Shown here: positions 1 through 8,855 of the stretch, piece after piece
Numbering within the stretch: position 1 is the stretch's first letter
How the letters are laid out: each line of letters begins with the position of its first letter
Notes under the pieces: model-generated
What the model was told of the DNA's origin: nothing
The model's database searches: none
What the model saw: only the letters and a program-made list of their open reading frames with translations
Position numbers and translations under genes: made by a program
Source: a virus
Reading direction: 5' to 3' (one strand)
Virus record (IMG/VR): IMGVR_UViG_3300017752_000110
Span: 1 to 28,227 of that record
DNA length: 28,227 nucleotides

Positions 1-1
1 A

Positions 2-724
2 CATTTTTATAATCAAACAATAAGAAAATCCGTTGCTGTATTCGGAACTATATTTAATAATGTTCGCATTCGTAAATATAATAGTACGGAAGAAAGGGTT
101 CCAATCTCTTATGGACCAAGACAAAAGTTTCTTGCCAGTATAGAATCAGATAAAAGAGATGAAGCAGTTGCGATCAAAGTGCCAAGAATGAGTTTTGAGA
201 TCACCGATATATCTTATGATTCTGCAACAAGTTTAAATAAGAATAATAAGATATATTTCAATGATACCGTTACTGGCAAAGATGTTATAAATCAAAGTGT
301 TCCTTACACATTGGGTATGCAATTAAATATTCTTTCCAAGACTCAAGATGAAGCCCTTCAAATTATGGAGCAGATTCTTCCTACTTTTACACCAGAATAT
401 ACAGTGGCTATCAAGGATATGAATGGGCCAGGCTCATCTGTTGATGTACCAATTATTCTTGAAGGTGTTTCTTTTCAAGATGAGTACGAAGGAGATTTCG
501 AAACAAGGAGAACAATCCTTCATACCCTTGATTTTAAAATGAAGATTAGATTCTATGGACTAACTACCACTAAGCCACTTATCAAAACTGTTGAAGCAGA
601 ATTATTTGATACAACAGTGGAAGCACGACCTTCAGAACCTATCGATAGAGTTAAAGCCACAACAGGAGCATCTGATACCGCAGATAACTTTACAGCAACA
701 ACAACATTTGGCTTTGATGATTAA
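2..724 (+). CDS. gp15: gp15-like tail completion / sheath stabiliser protein (5' partial)
   Basis: The reading frame is open from base 2, so the true start lies left of the window; a GTG at 179 is internal. About 240 residues remain. The segment QIMEQILPTF near the middle, the opening FYNQTIRKSVAVFGTIFNN and the later tract on diagonal replacement of GD-rich residues (EGDFETRRTILHTLDFKMK) follow the layout of T4 gp15, which has QIVEQILPYF and a similar DGDNLSRRRIEWSLTFEV stretch. In T4, gp15 forms a ring at the head-proximal end of the tail, stabilises the contracted sheath and joins tail to neck. It is followed by the late promoter and the gp8-like gene, which fits a tail morphogenesis block. 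Assignment rests on remembered family sequence, not on an alignment. Confidence 0.78.
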   Translation, partial: HFYNQTIRKSVAVFGTIFNNVRIRKYNSTEERVPISYGPRQKFLASIESDKRDEAVAIKVPRMSFEITDISYDSATSLNKNNKIYFNDTVTGKDVINQSVPYTLGMQLNILSKTQDEALQIMEQILPTFTPEYTVAIKDMNGPGSSVDVPIILEGVSFQDEYEGDFETRRTILHTLDFKMKIRFYGLTTTKPLIKTVEAELFDTTVEARPSEPIDRVKATTGASDTADNFTATTTFGFDD

Positions 725-733
725 TAAAAACTG

Positions 734-741
734 TATAAATA
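734..741 (+). promoter_or_regulatory. T4-type late promoter TATAAATA before gp8
   Basis: Exact TATAAATA in the 44-bp gap between the gp15-like and gp8-like genes, 27 bases before the gp8 ATG. In T4 this octamer is the only promoter element read by the gp55 late sigma factor. Position between two virion genes supports use. Confidence 0.75.
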
Positions 742-768
742 AACAAAGAAAGATTTAATTAAAAAAAT

Positions 769-2391
769 ATGAGTGCAATTATAACCCCAACATTTAGAAG
801 AAACGCTGTTTCAGATTTCAAGGCTGGCGTAGACAACGAAGCCAATAATTATTACATTGGTATAGGAAAACTTACACCTTGGCCCAATAATCCAGGTGAA
901 CAAGGCCAGCCATCCGTAGGAGAAGAATCCTCTACATTTGTCGAGCCACTTCCACAGGTGACCTTGAATGAAGAAAAGGATGTCCGAGATGAATTGATGA
1001 CACTAGTCAAGGTTTCGACGGATGATGTCAGAGCCATGATTCCAAAGAATCAATGGAAGCCGAATAGAAAATATAAGAGATATGATCCTACCGACCCTCT
1101 TACCTTTGAATATGAAGGACAATTTTTCCCGTGCGTATCAGTAAGTAATGATAGGATATATCTTTGCGTTGCAAACGGTGCTCAACAAGTAGCACCTGGT
1201 CTTAATGGAACTCCGGCGGATAGCTTGAGAGCTCCAGATTATGATAATATTACATTTCAAAATAATGGTGTCAATGGAAACCCCGCAAATAGAGTTAGCA
1301 TCGAAGATGATAATGGTTATATGTGGGCATACCTAGGTGATCTGAAGAGTAATAGTAAACTGGATAATGATCAGTTTGTTGGAATTCCAGACGTATTGAT
1401 TGATACAGAGCAAAATGAATCACGCGCAACTGCAGCTAAAGCAGCAACTGGCGGACTAATTTATGGTTTTAAGGTAATTGAAACTTCAAATCAAATTCCT
1501 ACCACCGTTGATCTTGTTATTGAAGGTGTTGGCGAAGACGGCAATGCACTGCCTAACACTGATATTATTATTAACGGACAAGTTCAATCACCTTTTGTTG
1601 TCAATGGGTTGGCCGCAGGTGGATCAAGTATCAATGAAATCAAATATTCGGGAAGCCTCAGAGCAGCACCATTGGGATATGCTAAGGCAACTGTTACTGC
1701 ATATGGAGATAAAAATGATATCACGACCAAAATTGATGATGTTCAAATAATTCCTCTTCTTGCGCCAATCGAAGGATTTGGATACGATGTTAGAACCACC
1801 ACTCCAGCACATTTCGTTGGACTATATACTAGATTTGCAGAATCAGTCGATGGCGAAGCCCTTACAACTGTTGCATACAGACAAATCTCAATTATCAAGA
1901 ATCCTCAAAGAAGAAATGATAGTCCTAGATATACAACAGAAGATGACACCTTCTCCGATGAAGAAGGTGGTCTAGGAGAAAGTATTCATTATGATAAAGA
2001 ACAAGCACTCGATTGTTTAAATTATATCCAATTCGAAGAAAATACAGGTCTTGCTGAACGCACTGCTGGAACTATTATGACACAACTTGATATAAATGGG
2101 GCACCAAAAGCCAGAGGCACTATTGTTCATGTTGATACTGGAAATTATAGAATCTATTACCAACAAGCAGACTTTCATTCAGGCAATTTCTTACCTTTCA
2201 ATTCAGTTGAAGCTATTACTATACCTGATCTATCTGGCGGTAGCAACACGATCGAAGCTTCGAATGTACTAGAAGTCGTAGAGAGTGAATATATTCATAA
2301 TACAGGTGAAGTTCTTTTTGTAGATAACAGAAAAAGAATTAATAGAAATGCCGACCAGATCGAAGACCTTAGAATTATCATACAATTTTAA
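769..2391 (+). CDS. gp8: gp8-like baseplate wedge subunit, enlarged
   Basis: The 540-residue product keeps the conserved blocks of T4 gp8 in order: an N-terminal IGIGKLTPWPNN block near residues 31-42 (T4: ITFGRSEPWSSN), DNGYMWAYL at about 181-189 (T4: GDGYVWEYL), YRQISIIKNP at 370-379 (T4: FRQISIITNP) and a C-terminal GEVLFVDNRKR block from residue 513 (T4: GEMIYMENRPP), ending in IIIQF. T4 gp8 is 334 residues and dimerises in each baseplate wedge. The extra length here lies in two places, between the second and third blocks and between the third and fourth. The ATG at 769 has an A-rich leader and no clear Shine-Dalgarno sequence; the upstream late promoter explains expression. Family call is firm; the role of the insertions is unknown. 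Confidence 0.88.
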   Translation: MSAIITPTFRRNAVSDFKAGVDNEANNYYIGIGKLTPWPNNPGEQGQPSVGEESSTFVEPLPQVTLNEEKDVRDELMTLVKVSTDDVRAMIPKNQWKPNRKYKRYDPTDPLTFEYEGQFFPCVSVSNDRIYLCVANGAQQVAPGLNGTPADSLRAPDYDNITFQNNGVNGNPANRVSIEDDNGYMWAYLGDLKSNSKLDNDQFVGIPDVLIDTEQNESRATAAKAATGGLIYGFKVIETSNQIPTTVDLVIEGVGEDGNALPNTDIIINGQVQSPFVVNGLAAGGSSINEIKYSGSLRAAPLGYAKATVTAYGDKNDITTKIDDVQIIPLLAPIEGFGYDVRTTTPAHFVGLYTRFAESVDGEALTTVAYRQISIIKNPQRRNDSPRYTTEDDTFSDEEGGLGESIHYDKEQALDCLNYIQFEENTGLAERTAGTIMTQLDINGAPKARGTIVHVDTGNYRIYYQQADFHSGNFLPFNSVEAITIPDLSGGSNTIEASNVLEVVESEYIHNTGEVLFVDNRKRINRNADQIEDLRIIIQF

Positions 2392-2411
2392 TTAATTAAA
2401 TATAATATAAT

Positions 2412-5400
2412 ATGCCAAATAATATCACAGTTTATGGGGGAACACCTCACGTAGATGATTTCCAAACACCTATTGATGGTAGAACGAAAACACCAGAGGA
2501 AAGTAATTATCTAAGAATCCTTTATAAGCCAGGAGTTTCTGTCCAAGCTAGAGAGCTTAACCAGATGCAATCAATGGTGCAGTCTCAGATTGATACATTG
2601 GGACGAGGATCATTTCAAGATGGAGCTACTATTGCCGGTGGAGAAAAGCAGTTTGATGATGGTATTTACGCCGTTGATATTAATATTATAGACGAGAATG
2701 GAGAGGTCTTCGATGTTGGTAATGGTGTCAATAGAAAACACTTCCTTGATAATTTAACAACATTACAATATAAATACCCAACTTCCCAATCTGCTTCAAG
2801 AGGAGATTATTATATTAATGCCACAGTATTAAGTTATGTAGATATTCCCACAGGAGAGGATTCATATAATGTGAGATTTTTTATAAGATATGATAATTCA
2901 TATCGCGATGATGATGGTATCGAATATAATACATTTCCAGACGACGCGTCCAATATATTCTATGGTGGCGTTGATAACATTCTTAGACTAGATGATGATA
3001 GCGTTGCCAACCAAGTCGGCGCTCTTCGTGGTAATGGCCCTATTTCCTCTTTCGGTGAGATTGATCCCAATGACCCAAATTCAACAAGAGGGCCCATACA
3101 ACAAAATGGCTCTATCGGAACCGTTATCTCCGGTTCGCTTCGACAGGCCATCGTTGCAAAAGTTGATTCAGGTATATTCTTTGTAAAAGGTGAATTTGTA
3201 TTGAATGATGAACAGTCTATATATTTCATAAAACCTGTATATGATTATCTGGCTAATGGAAAACTTGCTTTTAGAGTAGTCGAAACTGTTTTAAAAGGTA
3301 CAGAACGTTTAGACCTTCAAGATAATTCGGCAGGCTATCCTAATTCCAAGGCACCAGGTGCAGATAGATATACAATCGATCTACAACTCCTTTTCCTAAG
3401 TGAAAAAGATATTGCTTCTACGAATGATGAAGATTTTATCAATAATAATTCTGATGTAATAGATATTGCCACTACAACTGGAAATGATCAATCTTCTAGT
3501 GCAGAATCATATTCTCATGTATTAACTATTGAAGATGGTAAAGATAGGACAAAGGTTGCTGATGTTTTAGATAGTAATATTACAAATGTTCTCGCTCGAA
3601 GAACAGAGGAAGAAAGTGGTGATTATGCTGTTGAGCCTTTCGTCATTGATATTAGAGAATACTATAATGATACCGCAGATTCTGAAAACCGTGGATTATA
3701 TACCCTACAACAAATTAAAGATGATGGTATTTCTATAACATCTGATGATATCTCTGGACTTGTTACCAGCGGTTCAACGACCCTAAACCTTGGCGATTTG
3801 GATGATTCCGTTGAATCAAATGCGAAGATTGAGCAATATGGCGAATCCAGATTCTCAATTGGCATTGAGCCTTCAGTTGCTTATGTAGAAGGATTTCGAA
3901 TTGAAGCAACAGAGAGAATTGATATTCCTGTTGAGAAGGCAAGAAGGACAGAGGATTCTGTTCTTACTACGATGTCTGCTACTTTAGGATCATACATTGA
4001 ATCTGATACACCTTTTTCGGGTATTCCTAGTTTAGGAATGAATGTTGTGCAAGGTGCAGCAACAGCCAAGGTAAGAGGAATTGAAAAGGTTGGTACCAAA
4101 TTTAGATTATATCTTTATAATATTGCTGGTGTATTTGTGGGAGGCACTAATCCAACCGCTATAACAGGTGGTTCTAATAGTTTTTCTTTTACTCCCAGTA
4201 GCGGATTAAAAGAATCTGATGAAAACGAAAGTTTCATTACACTTCCTTATGAAAATATTGAAAGTGTTCTAACCTCCGCAGGATCCCAGCCCCAATTAAG
4301 GATTAGATCGAAAGATACAGGTAGTATTACAAGTACAGCGCCAAATATTTGTAAACTTGACTTCTCCCAGAACGATGTGACAGAGTCTCGGCTATATGAT
4401 ATTGAGGCTGGCGAAACTTACTTGATTATGACTACTAATGGTGATGTTGTTATTCCAGACAGCGCTACTTTTGAAGGCGAAGGCAAAATCCTAAAGTTGA
4501 ATCTGCCTTCAGGTCATAACCTCCAGCCTGGCAATTATGACGTTATGAATACATACACTGCTTCATTGACCGATGTCAAAACTAAGTCTTCAGCTAATTT
4601 TACTAAAACATTCGGCGAGGGCGCAATAACCTCGGAATTTGAAGGACTAGGAAAAGTCGATGTATATGAAATTGTAAGCGCAAAATATTTCTCGGACACG
4701 AATAGTGATGGGGTATTAAATACAGTAGATGATTCACCAGCTGCTGAAAGTAGCGTAGATATCACAAGTGAGATCGAGTTGGATGATGGTCAAAGAGACG
4801 GTATTTATAAAGAATCAAAGATTAGATATTTAGGTGGCGTAGACCTCAGTGATAAAACAGTAATAGTTACATTTAAACACTTTGAACGAAGCACGGGCGG
4901 CAACTTTTATAGTAAAAATTCATATAATACAATTGATTATAAAGACATTCCTTCGTATAATGAAGTTAGACTTAGTGATATCCTCGATTTCCGCGGAGAT
5001 GAAGACATCACAAATGTAACCAATACTGGTCTAACAACATTCTTCGATCCAAATAGTATTGCACAAGCAACAGTAAATTATTATCTCAATAGAATCGATG
5101 TTGTTGTTGTAAATACCCTCGGAGAATTTAAGGTCATAACTGGCACGCCTGCTCTATATCCAGATCAGCCAAGTATACCTGATAATGCAATGCATCTCTA
5201 TACCGTCAATGTTCCTGCTTATACTTTTGATATTAAAGATATCGAAAATGACTACATTGACAATAGAAGATACACAATGAGAGATATTGGTGAACTTGAA
5301 AATCGTATCAAGAATATCGAATATTATCAGACCATGTCTTTATTAGAAAATGATGCTAATGAAAAGCAGATCAATGATGAAGATGCCGATGGCAGTGTGG

Positions 5401-7841
5401 GTATGGAAAGATTTAAGAATGGAATCGTAGTTGATAGTTTCCTTGGTCATGGTACAGCAGATACAATTGATCCTGCTTACGCAGCTTCAGTTGATAAGGT
5501 CGAAGGTCTGATGAGACCTACCTTTGAGGAATCTAATAATAGATTTGTTCTAACTCCAGAATCTGATACCAGTGGCATAAATCCAGATGGTATGGCCACA
5601 CTTGATATGGTTAGTAAAACCGTAGATGAAAATGGCAACGAAACTGCTGGCGACGAAGTCGCATTTATTAATCAAGATCAGGCAAGTATGCACATGAGTG
5701 TTAATCCTTATGCCGTCGCCGCATGGTGGGGAGAGATGAAACTGTCTCCTTCATCTGATCAATGGAAAGAAACAAGGCAAAGACCAGATATTGTTGTTAA
5801 TAGAGGAAATGACGCATCGGTCTTAAATAATATCAGAAATGCTGTCAGAGCACAGGGAACACAGTGGGGCTCTTGGAGAACGAACTGGGTTGGAAGATTT
5901 AGATGGCGCCGCCGCGGCGGCTTTCGCGGCCGAGGTCGTGCTAGTTCATGGAGGCGTTTTGGCCGAAGGGGTCGTAGATGGCGCCAATGGTTGAGATACG
6001 GTCTTAGAACCACAGTGAGTGTTGAAACTGTAAGAAGAACAGTTAATAATAAGATTGTAGATACTTCTTTTGTTCCATTCATAAGATCAAGGAGAGTATA
6101 TTTTACAGGTAAGTTATTCAGACCAAATACAACATTGCATCTTTATTTTGATGGCGTTGATATATCTTCATATGCAACTAAAGCCCCTTTTGTTGAATTT
6201 AAGAACAATACAGATGCTAGAAATTTCCTAGGTAGAACTGATACTCAGATATTCAAGACTTTGACTGGCAATACTGGCAGAGAAGAATTGGTAACAGATG
6301 ATGCAGGAAGTATTACTGGATATTTCGTCATTCCTAATAATTCTGAACATAAATTCAGAACAGGTGAAAGAGAAGTTATTCTATCAGATTCTTCTACTGG
6401 AGCTAAGGCTGATGATTCAACAACCTCTGCATCTGTGGAATATAGTGCGACAGGTGTGATTCAACATACACAAAGAACTGTTGTTTCAACAAGAAGAGTC
6501 CGAATCAGAAGAGATTGGGTTTTCCATAGAAGAAATGTTCGAGTTCGTCGGAGAAGAAGGAGATGGAGAGACCCATTAGCTCAATCATTTATGATTGGGG
6601 AAATTGAAACGGGTGTGTATGCTACATCAGTGGATTTATATTTCCAAAAGAAATCTAATAATGTTCCTGTTCAGATGTATATTGTCACAACCGATAATGG
6701 TTATCCTTCACAGGAAATCATACCGGGCAGTGAGATAACTTTAATGCCAGAGGATGTGAATATCGACAGCACTCGTGCCACCGCAGCCACAAACTTCAGA
6801 TTTGAATCGCCTGTCTATCTTTCACCGGGTGTGGAATACGCAATTGTTGTACTATCTAATGATGATAATTACAGAATGTGGCTTTCAGATATAGGTAAAG
6901 AAGATGTTACCACAGAGAAAATGATTGTGAAGAATCCATATACAGGTGTGATGTTCAAATCACAGAATGCTTCGACATGGACTGCCGATCAGAATAAAGA
7001 CTTCAAGTTCAAATTAAATAGAGCTGACTTCAAGAAGAGTGATGGAAGCGTTGTATCCGAATCAAATCCATTGACAAAGGTATATGAGTTTGATCTATTG
7101 CGCGAACTTTCAGATGATAGTCCACAGCAAGAGATTTCTGTAAATTATTCACAATTGATGCTTCAAGCCGAAGAGGTGAATCTTCCACAAACATCTATTA
7201 GATACCAGTTATCTATTAAAGGAGCCAATGCCGACGGGTCACGCACGGATGCAGAGTATGTTGATGTTACCCCAGGTGAAGAATATTACCGAGGTGGAAC
7301 AATCGATACTGACCTAACCAACGCAATAAAACTCAAAGTTACGATGACTAGCTCATCTCCTTTTATCACACCACTTCTTGATCTAGACAGATTGGCACTC
7401 GCAGGTGTGAGGAATATTATTAATAGCGAATCAGTAGTTCAAACAACACCTAGTGATAGCACAACTGATACAGAATTAAATGCTAATCATGGTACAGCAG
7501 AAGCAAGATATATCACACAAGAGGTTAATTTAGCCAACCCTGCGGATAAGATCAATACATATCTTGATATTAATCGTCCTATCGAAGGCTCAAATGTTAG
7601 AGTTTATATCAGAACAAAAATAGGTGAAGAAAGTATTCTGAATAAAAGCTTTGTGAGAGTATTACCTAAGAATGATAATGAAATTCCTATCAATGCTGAC
7701 CCAGATGAATTTGAAGAAGTTGAATTCCAATCAGACACACAGCCTTTATTCTCGTCATTCCAGGTTAAAATTGTTATGACATCTAATGACACAGATAAGG
7801 TTCCTGTTATAAAAAGTCTGAGGTCTATCGCTACAACATAA
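2412..7841 (+). CDS. giant DUF4815-type tail/baseplate structural protein
   Basis: The 1809-residue product begins with the block typical of DUF4815 proteins of marine T4-like phages: YLRILYKPGVSVQARELNQ at about 33-51 followed by QMQSMVQSQI. A second conserved region, with DNRRYTMRDIGELENRIKNI and a following helical stretch, sits near residues 950-975. A third, DPLAQSFMIGEIETGVYATS, starts at residue 1387 and leads into a beta-rich domain. These proteins are virion components, thought to belong to the baseplate or fibre network; equivalence to T4 gp7 or gp10 is not established. Two arginine-rich patches (about 1154-1199 and 1361-1386) flank a roughly 160-residue beta-rich segment; the first uses many CGC/CGT codons, unlike the AGA-rich remainder. 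The start is the first ATG after gp8, 20 bases downstream, with no clear ribosome binding site. Confidence 0.82.
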   Translation: MPNNITVYGGTPHVDDFQTPIDGRTKTPEESNYLRILYKPGVSVQARELNQMQSMVQSQIDTLGRGSFQDGATIAGGEKQFDDGIYAVDINIIDENGEVFDVGNGVNRKHFLDNLTTLQYKYPTSQSASRGDYYINATVLSYVDIPTGEDSYNVRFFIRYDNSYRDDDGIEYNTFPDDASNIFYGGVDNILRLDDDSVANQVGALRGNGPISSFGEIDPNDPNSTRGPIQQNGSIGTVISGSLRQAIVAKVDSGIFFVKGEFVLNDEQSIYFIKPVYDYLANGKLAFRVVETVLKGTERLDLQDNSAGYPNSKAPGADRYTIDLQLLFLSEKDIASTNDEDFINNNSDVIDIATTTGNDQSSSAESYSHVLTIEDGKDRTKVADVLDSNITNVLARRTEEESGDYAVEPFVIDIREYYNDTADSENRGLYTLQQIKDDGISITSDDISGLVTSGSTTLNLGDLDDSVESNAKIEQYGESRFSIGIEPSVAYVEGFRIEATERIDIPVEKARRTEDSVLTTMSATLGSYIESDTPFSGIPSLGMNVVQGAATAKVRGIEKVGTKFRLYLYNIAGVFVGGTNPTAITGGSNSFSFTPSSGLKESDENESFITLPYENIESVLTSAGSQPQLRIRSKDTGSITSTAPNICKLDFSQNDVTESRLYDIEAGETYLIMTTNGDVVIPDSATFEGEGKILKLNLPSGHNLQPGNYDVMNTYTASLTDVKTKSSANFTKTFGEGAITSEFEGLGKVDVYEIVSAKYFSDTNSDGVLNTVDDSPAAESSVDITSEIELDDGQRDGIYKESKIRYLGGVDLSDKTVIVTFKHFERSTGGNFYSKNSYNTIDYKDIPSYNEVRLSDILDFRGDEDITNVTNTGLTTFFDPNSIAQATVNYYLNRIDVVVVNTLGEFKVITGTPALYPDQPSIPDNAMHLYTVNVPAYTFDIKDIENDYIDNRRYTMRDIGELENRIKNIEYYQTMSLLENDANEKQINDEDADGSVGMERFKNGIVVDSFLGHGTADTIDPAYAASVDKVEGLMRPTFEESNNRFVLTPESDTSGINPDGMATLDMVSKTVDENGNETAGDEVAFINQDQASMHMSVNPYAVAAWWGEMKLSPSSDQWKETRQRPDIVVNRGNDASVLNNIRNAVRAQGTQWGSWRTNWVGRFRWRRRGGFRGRGRASSWRRFGRRGRRWRQWLRYGLRTTVSVETVRRTVNNKIVDTSFVPFIRSRRVYFTGKLFRPNTTLHLYFDGVDISSYATKAPFVEFKNNTDARNFLGRTDTQIFKTLTGNTGREELVTDDAGSITGYFVIPNNSEHKFRTGEREVILSDSSTGAKADDSTTSASVEYSATGVIQHTQRTVVSTRRVRIRRDWVFHRRNVRVRRRRRRWRDPLAQSFMIGEIETGVYATSVDLYFQKKSNNVPVQMYIVTTDNGYPSQEIIPGSEITLMPEDVNIDSTRATAATNFRFESPVYLSPGVEYAIVVLSNDDNYRMWLSDIGKEDVTTEKMIVKNPYTGVMFKSQNASTWTADQNKDFKFKLNRADFKKSDGSVVSESNPLTKVYEFDLLRELSDDSPQQEISVNYSQLMLQAEEVNLPQTSIRYQLSIKGANADGSRTDAEYVDVTPGEEYYRGGTIDTDLTNAIKLKVTMTSSSPFITPLLDLDRLALAGVRNIINSESVVQTTPSDSTTDTELNANHGTAEARYITQEVNLANPADKINTYLDINRPIEGSNVRVYIRTKIGEESILNKSFVRVLPKNDNEIPINADPDEFEEVEFQSDTQPLFSSFQVKIVMTSNDTDKVPVIKSLRSIATT

Positions 7842-7843
7842 AG

Positions 7844-8050
7844 ATGTCCAATACAGAATATATCCCTATTGAAGATCATCCAGCATTGGTAAAAGATACT
7901 CGCCAAGGCGCTATCATAAATATAGATGATAATGCCTACGAAGCTGCACTGAAAAGAAAAGAAAGAGGAAAGCAGAATATTAAGATGAGAAAAGATATTG
8001 ATGAATTAAAAACAATGATGGAATTGATACTAAAAAAATTAGATAAATAA
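7844..8050 (+). CDS. small conserved T4-like phage protein of unknown function
   Basis: A 68-residue protein starting two bases after the stop of the giant tail gene, so probably translationally coupled to it. The N-terminal part (YIPIEDHPALVKDTRQGAI) resembles a short protein family I recall between tail genes in many marine T4-like phages. The second half is a charged helix (residues 35-67) that could form a coiled coil, with heptad-like spacing of I, L and M in IDELKTMMELILKKL. No enzyme motif is visible. A role as a tail assembly or adaptor factor is inferred from position only. The stop codon lies inside a GATAAATA late-promoter-like octamer that precedes the next gene. Confidence 0.7.
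   Translation: MSNTEYIPIEDHPALVKDTRQGAIINIDDNAYEAALKRKERGKQNIKMRKDIDELKTMMELILKKLDK
8042..8049 (+). promoter_or_regulatory. late-promoter-like GATAAATA, 5 nt before next ATG
   Basis: NATAAATA match overlapping the stop of the 68-residue gene and lying exactly five bases before the ATG at 8055. The same spacing occurs at three other genes of the window. Overlap with coding sequence means it could be fortuitous. Confidence 0.4.
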
Positions 8051-8054
8051 GAAT

Positions 8055-8846
8055 ATGGCACACATAAGCATAAACAAACAATATATTGTAGCTGGAGATA
8101 GCTTTGTTCTTACCTTTGATGATTATAAAGGAGATAGTAATACTCAACTTAGATATAAAATTAGTAGTGAGGGTGATGTAGTCACCGCTGCTGATCATTT
8201 TGTAGGTGAATCTTCTCTAGAAGGTACCGTAACAATCGGTACTCAAAAACGTATCTCAAGAGAATTTAATACTACATCTACCTTTCCTGCAGGCGAAGAT
8301 TTCATTCCTATAACAATTGAACTTTCTAGTACATCATCGAATCGAGTTACCTTAAGGGTTTATTCTCCTAATCATTTCACGAGAATTGATAATGATGATA
8401 AGGTCGAACTTGGTGATACATTCGATCAATGGAGAAAAAAGACAAATGGTTTCATTGCAAGATTAGATACATTAGAAAATAAAGTATATCAATATAAACA
8501 ACAGACAATTGAGGTGGTAGATAACAATATCTTTTCATATGCTCTGGATTTTGATATTGATAGTGATCTGGCAACCTGGTTTGATGTTCACATCGATGGT
8601 ATATCTCAGAATCCCAGCTTCGCATATACTTTAGATAAAGTCAATAATTCTATAATATTTGATGAAGCCCCAAAAAGTGGATCAGTTATCAGCATTGTTC
8701 ATAAGGCAGATATCACAATGACTTCATTTGATTTGACTAATGATCTTGCAGACAAAGGATGGGTGACCAGAAATGTCCAGATAGTAGGCGTAGATAATAA
8801 AATTTCAGAAGGATTTATATTCTTCAAAGAAGCCGATCAAACATAA
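8055..8846 (+). CDS. putative tail fibre-associated / fibre adaptor protein
   Basis: A 263-residue protein with no enzyme motif. Residues 1-115 look like a beta-rich domain (alternating hydrophobic and polar residues, SFVLTFDDYKGD). The segment DTFDQWRKKTNGFIARLDT at 121-139 matches a motif I associate with proximal parts of tail fibres in T4-like marine phages. The remaining 120 residues appear to be another beta domain. It lies between the baseplate block and the long repeat fibre, four bases after the preceding stop and nine before the next start, so it is likely cotranscribed with both. An adaptor joining fibre to baseplate is the best guess; a short fibre is an alternative. The start is the only ATG that fits the spacing. 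Confidence 0.6.
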   Translation: MAHISINKQYIVAGDSFVLTFDDYKGDSNTQLRYKISSEGDVVTAADHFVGESSLEGTVTIGTQKRISREFNTTSTFPAGEDFIPITIELSSTSSNRVTLRVYSPNHFTRIDNDDKVELGDTFDQWRKKTNGFIARLDTLENKVYQYKQQTIEVVDNNIFSYALDFDIDSDLATWFDVHIDGISQNPSFAYTLDKVNNSIIFDEAPKSGSVISIVHKADITMTSFDLTNDLADKGWVTRNVQIVGVDNKISEGFIFFKEADQT

Positions 8847-8855
8847 TAAAAGAAA

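Noticed and set aside
2769-2776. TATAAATA inside the giant tail gene
   Set aside because: It codes for LQYKYP in frame, with no gene start after it; likely chance in AT-rich DNA.
5759-6082. 107-residue open frame on the minus strand opposite the arginine-rich patch
   Set aside because: It lies wholly inside the giant tail gene and is rich in R, L and P because it mirrors GC-rich arginine codons; no start signal or neighbour supports it.
7915-7922. CATAAATA inside the 68-residue gene
   Set aside because: Internal to the gene and far from a start codon.
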